A DNA stretch of 35,760 nucleotides from contig QOPE01000004.1 in assembly GCA_003331565.1 (NCBI GenBank), positions 1 through 35,760 on the forward strand. The letters are read 5' to 3'. The notes below the pieces were generated by a model. The model was not told the origin of the DNA and searched no databases. It saw only the letters and a program-made list of their open reading frames with translations. Shown in pieces: positions 1 through 8,444 of the stretch. This DNA is from SAR86 cluster bacterium. GTDB lineage: Bacteria > Pseudomonadota > Gammaproteobacteria > Magnimaribacterales > D2472. Made by a program: the position numbers and the translations under genes. The stretch's first letter is position 1. The number at the start of each line of letters is the position of its first letter.

Positions 1-307
1 ATTTTATTTTTGTAATATCAATCGAATAATATTGAACTAAGAAATTTAAGATTTTTTTCTCTAGGTCAGGCACAAAAAAAATATTTTCGGTATTAATATT
101 TTTAGGCATCTTATCTGTTACTACAAAGGCTGCCCCTTTAGTAAAAGCTTCATTTATAAATTGGCAACCATGTGATTTGGTGCCTTGCACAGCAAAGAAA
201 ACTGAATTTTTTTTGATTTCCTTTGAAGAGTTTGAAATATGAGTCACTGTACTTGATGATGGGAAATCAAAACTGAAACAATCTTTCCAAATATCTTTTG
301 AATTCAT
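1..307 (-). CDS. murE: UDP-N-acetylmuramoyl-tripeptide synthetase MurE, N-terminal part (runs off window start)
   Basis: Minus-strand translation MNSKDIWKDCFSFDFPSSSTVTHISNSSKEIKKNSVFFAVQGTKSHGCQFINEAFTKGAAFVVTDK resembles the MurE N-terminal domain (D-S-R-x-V-xx-G-x-x-F-x-A-x-x-G-x-x-x-x-G-x-x-F). It lies directly after ftsI as in dcw clusters. Confidence 0.8.
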   Translation of the reverse strand, partial: MNSKDIWKDCFSFDFPSSSTVTHISNSSKEIKKNSVFFAVQGTKSHGCQFINEAFTKGAAFVVTDKMPKNINTENIFFVPDLEKKILNFLVQYYSIDITKIK

Positions 308-310
308 AAA

Positions 311-1894
311 TTACAAGCTTACTAGATCATCGAATATTTCTTTAAACACTGGCGCTGCAACTTCTCCTCCAGAGTAACGATTTAGACCAGGCTCATCAAT
401 TGTCACTAAAATTGTATACTTTTTCGTTTCAAGTGGTCCGATGCCAATGAATGATGAAATGTATTTGCTTTTATCATATTTTCCATTGCTAACTTTATGA
501 GATGTGCCAGTCTTGCCTGCAACTCTATGTAAATGATGCTTTGCTTGCGTACCTGTACCATCAATGATAACTTGCTCAAGTGATTCCATAATTAGTTCAG
601 CCGTATGCTTAGAAATTACCTGACTTGGATTACTGTAATTTTTTTCTTCAACTAATTGAAAATCTTTTAAAACTCCATCATTTGCAAACACTGAAAATGC
701 TATCGCTAATTGGATTGCAGATGCCTCTAATCCATATCCAAATCCTAAGCTTGCTATTTCATGATCACTAATATTAGATCTTTGATTAATTTTTCCATAC
801 GCTATTGATGGAAAGTTTATATTTGGGGGAACAGCCAACCCAAATCTTTTATATCCATTAGTCAAATCATATGAGTCAATTTCCAATGCAATCTTTGCAG
901 CCCCTACCTGACTTGATTTTGCAATAATATCGATGGGAAGTAATGAGCCATAATTTCTTGGATCAGCAATAACCTGAGAGTTAAGCTCTATATATCCAGG
1001 ACCAGTTTCCACAGATTTATTAAAATCTATATCATTATTTTCAATCCCAATTGCGAGAGCAATTGGCTTAATAACTGACCCTGGCTCGAAACTATCCAAT
1101 AAAGCTCTATTCCTCTGAATTAACCTATTAGGATCATTAGGGTTATATGATGGATAGCTAGCTATTGCTAATATTCTTCCAGTTTTATTATCCAAAACAA
1201 CTGCGCTACCGCCTTTTGCCTGTGCTTGAATTACTCCTTGGGATAGGCTCTTATGAGCTGAATATTGAATCTCATGCTTAATGGTCAACTTAAGATTTTT
1301 GCCGTCAGATCCTCTATTTAAGATCTTTGGGGGCTTAATTATTTCTTGCCTTCGATTTTTAAAGATCTGTTTTTTTCCAACCTCTTCTTTTAGGTGATTT
1401 TCAAATCCTTTTTCTAGCCCCTCTAAGCCTCTGTTATCTGCTCCAGCAAAACCTATAAGCGTAGCTATTTGCTCTCCAAGGGGGTAAATTCTTTTACTAA
1501 AAGATTCAATCTCAAGATAATCATTCCTTTTTGATTTAATTTCCTGAATTTCTGCTAGCGAGATATCTTCTTTTAAAATTTTTTTCTTTTTTAAGAACCC
1601 AGTACCTTGATTTAAAAAATCAAATGAAAGATCTAAATCAGAAGTATCAAGTCCTTTAAGACCATATAAATTATATTTAATAAGGCTGCTAGCTAAGGGG
1701 TAATTATTTGCATCATATATTGCACCCCTTGCATGTGGAATATCTCTGAATGAAATAGTTCTGTAATCACCTTTAGCCTTTAAAAAATCACCCTCTTCTT
1801 GATACAAATAAAATATTCTCAAGATAATTATGGTTGTCATAAGAGCCATAACTCCGAATATGATATAAAAACGAACTGTCAATCTGCTACTCAT
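311..1894 (-). CDS. ftsI: Peptidoglycan D,D-transpeptidase FtsI (PBP3)
   Basis: Penicillin-binding motifs SVIK (SxxK) and KTGT; N-terminal TM; position after ftsL. Confidence 0.95.
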   Translation of the reverse strand: MSSRLTVRFYIIFGVMALMTTIIILRIFYLYQEEGDFLKAKGDYRTISFRDIPHARGAIYDANNYPLASSLIKYNLYGLKGLDTSDLDLSFDFLNQGTGFLKKKKILKEDISLAEIQEIKSKRNDYLEIESFSKRIYPLGEQIATLIGFAGADNRGLEGLEKGFENHLKEEVGKKQIFKNRRQEIIKPPKILNRGSDGKNLKLTIKHEIQYSAHKSLSQGVIQAQAKGGSAVVLDNKTGRILAIASYPSYNPNDPNRLIQRNRALLDSFEPGSVIKPIALAIGIENNDIDFNKSVETGPGYIELNSQVIADPRNYGSLLPIDIIAKSSQVGAAKIALEIDSYDLTNGYKRFGLAVPPNINFPSIAYGKINQRSNISDHEIASLGFGYGLEASAIQLAIAFSVFANDGVLKDFQLVEEKNYSNPSQVISKHTAELIMESLEQVIIDGTGTQAKHHLHRVAGKTGTSHKVSNGKYDKSKYISSFIGIGPLETKKYTILVTIDEPGLNRYSGGEVAAPVFKEIFDDLVSL

Positions 1895-1898
1895 AAAT

Positions 1899-2162
1899 CT
1901 ATTTTATTTTTAACCTTGTTTCGGCGTTCTGCATATTTAAATCTTGAATAGAGGACATCTCTGTTTTTGCTAATGAAGTTAAGAAATTTTTTTCTGTGGT
2001 CAGCTTGAGATTAATTTCTTTTAATTTCAAAATCTCGTACCTTGTATTCTCAATATCATTTGCCAAAATTGAATTTTCCCATCTAATTTTTATTAACCAG
2101 ATATTTGATACCAATATTAAAAAGAGTATGAAATATAAAAGATGGACTTTAGTATTACTCAT
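1899..2162 (-). CDS. ftsL: Cell division protein FtsL
   Basis: 87 aa, single N-terminal TM plus coiled coil, between rsmH and ftsI. Confidence 0.8.
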   Translation of the reverse strand: MSNTKVHLLYFILFLILVSNIWLIKIRWENSILANDIENTRYEILKLKEINLKLTTEKNFLTSLAKTEMSSIQDLNMQNAETRLKIK

Positions 2163-3049
2163 TTTTTTGCATATACCCTTAATACTGCACTTCTACTTCT
2201 AGGATTGGCTTTTACTTCCTCTGGTTTAGCTCTCAACTTTTTTTTAACTGCCCTATAACTCTCATCAATAGTATTGTTAATTGGTATTTCTTTTGGATAC
2301 GAGAAAGTTTTTGGAGAATAGTAATTTTTTACTATTCTATCCTCTAGGGAGTGAAATGAAATTATTGCTACTCTTGCCCCAGGTAATAAAATTTTATCAA
2401 GAGCATCTAGCATCATTTCAATTGCAGATATCTCCTGATTAACTTCAATTCTGATTGCCTGAAAAATCCTGGTTGCTGGATGAATTCTTGATTTTGATTT
2501 AATTGAACTTGAAATTAAATTTGCTAATTGTAGTGTCGATTTAATTCTTTGCTCAGATCTATAAATTGAAATAAGTTTTGCAATTTTTCTTGATTGCTTT
2601 TCTTCTCCGTACTTAAAAAAAATATTTGTCATATCTTCTTCAGGAGTTTCATTTATCCATTTTTCTGCACTTATGCCTTCAAGATTATTCATCCTCATAT
2701 CTAGGGGACCATCCTTATTAAGGCTAAAGCCTCTTTTAGGATCATCAAAGTGAGTTGAACAAACTCCAAAATCAAATAGAGCACCATTAATCTTAGGAAG
2801 TTTAAGTTTGCCTAGATCTGCAAAGTCATGATGAAAGATTTTAAGTCTTTTGTCTTGTATGATTTTTTTTGCATAACTTATAGCTTGAGGATCTTTATCA
2901 ATTGCAAATAATCTTCCTTTGTCGTTTAGTTGTGAGAGGATTTTTTTCGAGTGTCCACCCCTACCAAATGTTCCATCAAGGTATACACCATCTGGTTGAA
3001 TATTTAAAAGGCTGACCGATTCCTCCAGTAGAACCGGAATATGTTGCAT
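2159..3049 (-). CDS. rsmH: 16S rRNA (cytosine(1402)-N(4))-methyltransferase RsmH (MraW)
   Basis: HIPVLLEE, LDGTFGRGGHS, IISFHSLEDRIVK motifs. Confidence 0.97.
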   Translation of the reverse strand: MQHIPVLLEESVSLLNIQPDGVYLDGTFGRGGHSKKILSQLNDKGRLFAIDKDPQAISYAKKIIQDKRLKIFHHDFADLGKLKLPKINGALFDFGVCSTHFDDPKRGFSLNKDGPLDMRMNNLEGISAEKWINETPEEDMTNIFFKYGEEKQSRKIAKLISIYRSEQRIKSTLQLANLISSSIKSKSRIHPATRIFQAIRIEVNQEISAIEMMLDALDKILLPGARVAIISFHSLEDRIVKNYYSPKTFSYPKEIPINNTIDESYRAVKKKLRAKPEEVKANPRSRSAVLRVYAKK

Positions 3050-3053
3050 TTGA

Positions 3054-4175
3054 TTAATCTACCTGCTTTCTCATGAAAGTTGGCACATCGAGGAAATCAA
3101 TATCCTCTGCAGACGATGTGCCAACACTGACTGAATCCTTTGTATGATCTTTATCGAGTCCAACTGGAGATAGCTTTACCGTTGAAGGAGAATTATCAAC
3201 TGCAAGCCTTGGTGCTTTTTGATTAACGCCAGTTGCTACGACTGTAACAGTAAGCTCGTCCTCATTAAGATTCTCATCAATTACTGCTCCATAAATTACT
3301 TGGGCATCTTCGGCAACTATGTCCTCAACCACTGTGTTGACTTCATGCATGTCGCCCATGGTAGGACTTTTAGCACTTAAATTTACCAATATACCTCTAG
3401 CATCCTTAAGGTTTATATCTTCAAGAAGTTCTGAACCGATTGCTTGTGATGCTGCTTCAACTCCTCTCTCTTTACCAACTGCGACTCCAGTTCCCATCAT
3501 TGCAATACCTTTCTCCGACATAACAGTTTTGACATCAGCAAAGTCAACGTTAACGTAACCAGGCTTCATGATTATGTCTGAAATTCCTTGCACCGCTCCT
3601 CTGAGCACGTCATCTGCTTTGGCGAAAGCTTCTTGCATAGAAACATTTAATCCGAGTACTTCCATTAATTTCTGATTTGGGATTGTTATCAAGCTATCAA
3701 CTTCCTCTACTAAATGAGCAATTCCTTGCTCTGCTGCAGTAATTCTTTTTTTACCTTCTAGCTGAAAAGGCTTTGTTACTACTGCAACTGTAAGAGCACC
3801 CATTTCTTTTGCTATTGAGGCAATAATTGGTGCAGCACCTGTTCCAGTTCCGCCTCCCATTCCGGCAGTAATAAAGACCATATCGGCACCATCTAAGAGT
3901 TCTTCAAGTGACTCTCTATCTCTTTCAGCTGCCTGACGTCCAACCTCTGGATTAGCTCCTGCGCCTAATCCTTTGGTGATTCCACCACCTAACTTTAAAA
4001 TAGTGGCGCCATTAGCCTTTGCTAAGGCCTGAGCATCCGTATTAGCACAGATAAACTCAACACCATCGATATTATGATTCATCATATGAATCACGGCATT
4101 GCCTCCGGCGCCACCCACCCCGATAACTTTTATTTTTGCTTGCTCTGAATGATCTTCGATAATTTCCCAATTCAT
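3054..4175 (-). CDS. ftsZ: Cell division GTPase FtsZ
   Basis: GGAGGNAV, tubulin signature [11 protein letters not shown]-terminal conserved peptide [22 protein letters not shown] Shine-Dalgarno upstream of ATG. Confidence 0.99.
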   Translation of the reverse strand: MNWEIIEDHSEQAKIKVIGVGGAGGNAVIHMMNHNIDGVEFICANTDAQALAKANGATILKLGGGITKGLGAGANPEVGRQAAERDRESLEELLDGADMVFITAGMGGGTGTGAAPIIASIAKEMGALTVAVVTKPFQLEGKKRITAAEQGIAHLVEEVDSLITIPNQKLMEVLGLNVSMQEAFAKADDVLRGAVQGISDIIMKPGYVNVDFADVKTVMSEKGIAMMGTGVAVGKERGVEAASQAIGSELLEDINLKDARGILVNLSAKSPTMGDMHEVNTVVEDIVAEDAQVIYGAVIDENLNEDELTVTVVATGVNQKAPRLAVDNSPSTVKLSPVGLDKDHTKDSVSVGTSSAEDIDFLDVPTFMRKQVD

Positions 4176-4185
4176 ATCTCTCCCC

Positions 4186-4653
4186 TTAAAAAGACATATT
4201 TTTTACTGTTTCTGGTAATACTACTTCAAGTATTTCAGTTGATAGTGGTCCACCCTGCTGTCTGGCTTCCCAATTTGCTTGACTCCAAAGCTCAAACTTA
4301 TCCCCCATCCCAACTAGCGCAATCTTTTCTTTTATTTCTATTTCTGCATGAGTTCTTAGTTCACTTGGAATCATAAGAAGCATTCGAGATTGAGCATTAA
4401 AGTCTTGAACTGAGGCATTTCCTAGAATTGTCCATTGCAGCTTTCTTACAATTGGGTCAAGACTTTGTAAAGACTGGAGTCTGGAAGAAATATCATTCCA
4501 TACACCTTGAGGATAAATTTTTAGTGCAGGATATTGAGGATCTTGAGTAACAACTATTTTATTTGTGTCTAGTTCAAACAGGCTGTCCCTGTATTTCGCA
4601 GGAATTGCTATTCTGCCCTTAGGGTCGATTGTTATTGAATTAAAGCCAAACAT
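4186..4653 (-). CDS. mraZ: Transcriptional regulator MraZ
   Basis: 155 aa, two AbrB/SpoVT-like repeats (N-terminal ITIDPKGRIAIPAKYRD), head of dcw cluster. Confidence 0.95.
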   Translation of the reverse strand: MFGFNSITIDPKGRIAIPAKYRDSLFELDTNKIVVTQDPQYPALKIYPQGVWNDISSRLQSLQSLDPIVRKLQWTILGNASVQDFNAQSRMLLMIPSELRTHAEIEIKEKIALVGMGDKFELWSQANWEARQQGGPLSTEILEVVLPETVKNMSF

Positions 4654-4674
4654 GTGTAGTTAAATCTATAGTTC

Positions 4675-4714
4675 TACACACTTTAAAACATTTTTTCACA
4701 CTTTGACACACTTT
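4675..4714 (-). promoter_or_regulatory. Candidate MraZ-box array: four direct 10-bp repeats upstream of mraZ
   Basis: Minus strand reads AAAGTGTGTC AAAGTGTGAA AAAATGTTTT AAAGTGTGTA (third unit degenerate), exact 10-bp period, 22 bp upstream of the mraZ ATG. Confidence 0.7.
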
Positions 4715-4745
4715 TTTTAATTTTTTTAAAAAAAATATATCAAAT

Positions 4746-5065
4746 GAGTTGGTCTGTAAGCCGGATTCTGTCTAGATGGCCATCTATCTCGACATTATGT
4801 CGCCATAATGCTCTAGCAACCTACCCGAATCTCTGATGAGCAATCAATAAGATTCCTATTTGGTCTTGCTTCGGATGGGGTTTACACTGCCATCAGTGTT
4901 ACCACTGATGCGGTGAGCTCTTACCTCACCTTTTCAACCTTACCCTAAGGCGGTATATTTTCTGTTGCACTTTCCGTAGGCTCACGCCTCCCAGGAGTTA
5001 CCTGGCATCCTGCTCTATGAAGTCCGGACTTTCCTCTGCAAAAGCAGCGACCATCCGACCAACTC
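4746..5065 (-). ncRNA. rnpB: RNase P RNA (bacterial type A)
   Basis: Minus strand contains GAGGAAAGTCCGGAC near the 5' end and GACAGAATCCGGCTTA(C) near the 3' end; terminal P1 pairing GAGTTGGTC/GACCAACTC. Confidence 0.95.
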
Positions 5066-5081
5066 GACGTAGATTTTAATA

Positions 5082-5915
5082 CTAAATGTTCTCTTTAGAT
5101 ATATCTGACAAAAATTTATATACAGACTGCTTATTATGTCCATAAAGGTCATAAATTAGTTTTGAAGCATCCTTTGTAGAGAGGTATTTCAAAAATTTTT
5201 TTCCCTCCTCCTCAGAAAGAGAGAAATTTTTTACAGAGTCTCTTTTTGAACTAAGTACAATTACAATTTCACCTTTACATGTAATTTCATCATTTTCTAA
5301 TTCTTGAGCAATTTTTTTTAAAGAGCCCCTTTTAATTGATTGGAACTTCTTAGTCATCTCACGACAAATAGCTATTTCACAATTATTACCTAATTTCTGA
5401 TGTAAAAAATTTATGGTTGTTTTTAGTCTTTTTGGGCTCTCAAAAAAAATTGTTGAGCCCTCAAAATTCTCAATTATTGAAATTGCTTTATCTTTTCTAT
5501 TACTTTTTTTTGGAAAAAATCCTTGGAAATTAAATGAGCTAGGGGGGAGCCCAGAATATACCAAGGCAGTGATCACTGAAGAAGCACCTGGCAGCACTTC
5601 AAAAGATATTTTATTCTCTATACATAGCCTGATTAGTGGGAATCCAGGATCAGAAATGATTGGTGTTCCTGCATCCGACATAATTCCTACATCAATACCA
5701 TCAACTAGATATGAGAGTATTTTTTTGGATACCTCATTTTCATTGTGCTCATGAAAAGTTCGAATGGATGGTTTGTCTATTGAAAGATCAGATAAAAGTC
5801 TTGAGGTTTTTCTTGTGTCCTCTGCAAATATATACTTAACTGATTTAATTACTTCAATTGATCGTAAAGAAATATCTTTTGTATTTCCTATTGGCGCAGC
5901 GATAATGTAGAGCAT
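5082..5915 (-). CDS. rsmI: 16S rRNA (cytidine(1402)-2'-O)-methyltransferase RsmI
   Basis: MLYIIAAPIGNTKDISLRSI, AEDTRKTSRLL, DAGTPIISDPGFPLI motifs. Confidence 0.95.
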   Translation of the reverse strand: MLYIIAAPIGNTKDISLRSIEVIKSVKYIFAEDTRKTSRLLSDLSIDKPSIRTFHEHNENEVSKKILSYLVDGIDVGIMSDAGTPIISDPGFPLIRLCIENKISFEVLPGASSVITALVYSGLPPSSFNFQGFFPKKSNRKDKAISIIENFEGSTIFFESPKRLKTTINFLHQKLGNNCEIAICREMTKKFQSIKRGSLKKIAQELENDEITCKGEIVIVLSSKRDSVKNFSLSEEEGKKFLKYLSTKDASKLIYDLYGHNKQSVYKFLSDISKENI

Positions 5916-5938
5916 ATATTGAGTAATTGATTATAAGT

Positions 5939-7027
5939 ATGAAAGATTTTCTTTTAATTATAGTAATTATAATGAGTGCTTGCTCATCACAACAATATTC
6001 TCAAAATTTAATTATTAATTCTGAAGATACATTGGTTAAAAATGAAGCTGGACTTTTCTTTTTTGATCAAAACTTAAGTTATGAAGAAAACAAAAAGATT
6101 TCTGCCTTATTCAGCTACCGAAACATTGGACAAGATGCCAAAGATTTTATTGTAAATATTCAAAATAATAGGAATTTAGAGACTGAAAATAGACAACTTA
6201 TTAGAACCTTATATAACAACATAAATAGGATACAAGCCTCAAAAAAAAGAGTGCAAATAAAGACACCATTTGATCTAGATTCAACAGATGTGTATTTAAG
6301 TGCTTATGAACAACCTATAAAAAATAAACTATTAAGATCTAATCAGCCAGTTACCAATATTCTTTCAAATAAACTTTTGTTTTGCTCAAGCTACTATGAT
6401 GAAATGGACATATCTGTTATTGATAAATTAATTCAAGAAGATAGAGATTTTGTATTAATAACTGATCAAAAAGTTTCAAATTTTCAAATTAATTTAATAA
6501 AAGGAAATATCTTACCTAAAAAAAATTATTTTTATGATCAACAGAATCCACAAGCTTTTGCAGCCGAAGTTTTAGGTATCAAAGAATCTCAAGAAAGATT
6601 TAATGAGATTAAAAGAATTTCTTCTGGTCTGTCCATTGAATTTTTACCAAGAAGAAATTCAAATTTAGAGATTATAATTTTGGATGTAAGCGCTTCTAAT
6701 CTAAAAAGGCTTTTGCCGGCCTTTAATTATAATTACGCCGCGGATTTAAATTACTATAGTACGTCCTCAGCAAACCTCCTATTTAATGATGAGATTGATC
6801 TTAATGATCTTGAAAAGCTATTTGCTCCAATACCAAGACCTGTAGATAGCTATTCAAAAACAAAAGAAATATTTTCAAACAATCATGCAATCATAAGTGA
6901 CACCATCTTAGTAGAGGTTTTAAGACAAATTGGTGTTTCTAAAGCTTTGGTTAACGGTTACTCAGGGATTTTAAAATATACAGGAAGCGGCTGTATTGAA
7001 AGAGATATTCCTCTAACTCAGATTTAA
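5939..7027 (+). CDS. LppC/LpoA-family lipoprotein (short form; PBP1A activator-like)
   Basis: Divergent from rsmI, as lpoA is; lipobox IIMSAC; C-terminal segment LKRLLPAFNYNYAADLNYYSTSS...LVNGYSGILKYTGSGCIERDIPL resembles the LpoA C-terminal domain. The ORF track begins at a TTG (5927); ATG 5939 is the likelier start. Confidence 0.7.
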   Translation: MKDFLLIIVIIMSACSSQQYSQNLIINSEDTLVKNEAGLFFFDQNLSYEENKKISALFSYRNIGQDAKDFIVNIQNNRNLETENRQLIRTLYNNINRIQASKKRVQIKTPFDLDSTDVYLSAYEQPIKNKLLRSNQPVTNILSNKLLFCSSYYDEMDISVIDKLIQEDRDFVLITDQKVSNFQINLIKGNILPKKNYFYDQQNPQAFAAEVLGIKESQERFNEIKRISSGLSIEFLPRRNSNLEIIILDVSASNLKRLLPAFNYNYAADLNYYSTSSANLLFNDEIDLNDLEKLFAPIPRPVDSYSKTKEIFSNNHAIISDTILVEVLRQIGVSKALVNGYSGILKYTGSGCIERDIPLTQI

Positions 7028-7632
7028 TCTCTGAGATCTTTTTCTATCAATGAAAGGCTGTCTTGAAAGCCAGGCCTCTCAAATATCTTTGCTTGATAAT
7101 CTAAAAGCGGCTTCAGATGTCTATTCAGGGGAAGATTAATTCCTAAGGATGGAAGGCGCCAAAGTATTGGAGCAAGATAACAGTCAGCAAGTGAAAATTC
7201 CTCACTCATAAAAAATGGAAACTCTTTAAATGTTGGGGCGATAGCGCTAATCTCATGAAGAAGCTCCTCTTTGGCAACTAATAACTCTTTATCTGTACCG
7301 TCTTTAGCACTCAATTTATCAACTAAAGGACAGATTTCTTTGTCTATTCTTAGCATAAGTGTTCTGCTGTTGGCTCTTGTGACTGGGTAAACAGGAAGTA
7401 ATGGAGGGTGAGGAAATCTTTCATCTAAGTATTCCATCATTACGGTGGTGTTATATAGCCCCAAATCCCTGTCTACAAGAATAGGTAATTCATGATATGG
7501 ATTAATAGATAAAACCTCCTCTGGAGCTTCATCATTACTGGTTTCTCTGATTTCACACGCAATATCTTTTTCTGCAAGCACAATCCTGACTCTGTGGCTG
7601 TAATGGTCGTCTTTATCTGAATATAAAATCAT
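7024..7632 (-). CDS. sspA: Stringent starvation protein A / GST-like
   Basis: YSDKDDHYSHRVRIVLAEKDI N-terminus, GST fold, follows petABC. Confidence 0.9.
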   Translation of the reverse strand: MILYSDKDDHYSHRVRIVLAEKDIACEIRETSNDEAPEEVLSINPYHELPILVDRDLGLYNTTVMMEYLDERFPHPPLLPVYPVTRANSRTLMLRIDKEICPLVDKLSAKDGTDKELLVAKEELLHEISAIAPTFKEFPFFMSEEFSLADCYLAPILWRLPSLGINLPLNRHLKPLLDYQAKIFERPGFQDSLSLIEKDLRD

Positions 7633-7649
7633 AGCTGTTTCCCCTAAAC

Positions 7650-8444
7650 TTAGTGATAGTCCTTTTGATATTCTCTATATAACAAAAATGATAGTGCGGT
7701 AAAGGTTATAAAGAAGAATATTACATACCAACCTATTCTTTCTCTATCTCTTTTTGCAGGCTCACCAACATATACCAAGAAATTAGTAAGATCATAGATC
7801 AAACTATCAAAGCCTGCCTGTGTTAATTCACCAGATTCTTTAATTTTAAGATAGCCACATTTTTCTTCAGTAATGTCATTTCTATTTTCATCTCTTTTAA
7901 CGCCACCGTTTGATGCAATTATAGGCACTTCCTTGCAACCCAATACTTGTTTACCTTGCAAATGACTTAAAACATTTGGCATGGCAGCACCAGGATAAAC
8001 AAGATTATTGACTCCATATTGTTTGGAGTCATCTTCATAAAAAGTTCTCAAGTATGTGTATACCCACTCAGGGCTATGCGATCGCGTTACAAGAGTCAGA
8101 TCAGGCGGTGCAACTCCGAACCACTCTTCCGCGTTTCTTTTAATCATTGAGCCTGTCATTAAATCTCCAGGCTTGGTCTCTTGATTAAAAATTAAATTTT
8201 CGAATAGTATTTCTTCAGGAATTTCGAGATCAGCTGCAATCCTTCCCCAACGAGAATATTTCAGCGAGTGACAGCCATAACAATAATTTATATAAGTTGC
8301 TAATCCTTTTTGGAGAGATTCATTGTTATAAAGATCATAACTGTAATCATCACATTCTCCATAATCACCGCAAGGGGCCGACTCAGCAGAAAAAACACTG
8401 GGTGCAAAGTATATAGAGAAAATGATAATAAAAATTTTAATCAT
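7650..8444 (-). CDS. petC: Ubiquinol-cytochrome c reductase, cytochrome c1
   Basis: Haem motif CYGCH; C-terminal TM anchor; operon with petA/petB. Confidence 0.95.
   Translation of the reverse strand: MIKIFIIIFSIYFAPSVFSAESAPCGDYGECDDYSYDLYNNESLQKGLATYINYCYGCHSLKYSRWGRIAADLEIPEEILFENLIFNQETKPGDLMTGSMIKRNAEEWFGVAPPDLTLVTRSHSPEWVYTYLRTFYEDDSKQYGVNNLVYPGAAMPNVLSHLQGKQVLGCKEVPIIASNGGVKRDENRNDITEEKCGYLKIKESGELTQAGFDSLIYDLTNFLVYVGEPAKRDRERIGWYVIFFFITFTALSFLLYREYQKDYH

Noticed and set aside
311-1894. Possible loss of function in ftsI
   Set aside because: SxxK, SxN-region and KTG motifs are all present in an uninterrupted frame; looks ordinary.
1996-2202. 68-aa hydrophobic plus-strand ORF antisense to ftsL
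   Set aside because: Mirror of the ftsL coiled-coil coding region; no independent support.
3319-3558. 79-aa plus-strand ORF inside ftsZ
   Set aside because: Antisense to conserved ftsZ, composition typical of a mirror frame, no homology recognisable.
4149-4376. 75-aa hydrophobic plus-strand ORF ([34 protein letters not shown]...) antisense to mraZ and ftsZ start
   Set aside because: Hydrophobic because the opposite strand is Lys/Glu/Asn rich; probably a shadow. Would only reconsider if expressed.
4716-4745. A/T run after rnpB considered as a strong intrinsic terminator or as a curved-DNA element
   Set aside because: No GC-rich stem; weak A/T-only hairpin, cannot be supported without data.
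5927-5938. TTG start at 5927 for the LpoA-like ORF
   Set aside because: ATG at 5939 gives a clean lipoprotein signal (MKDFLLIIVIIMSAC); the TTG adds four residues without support.
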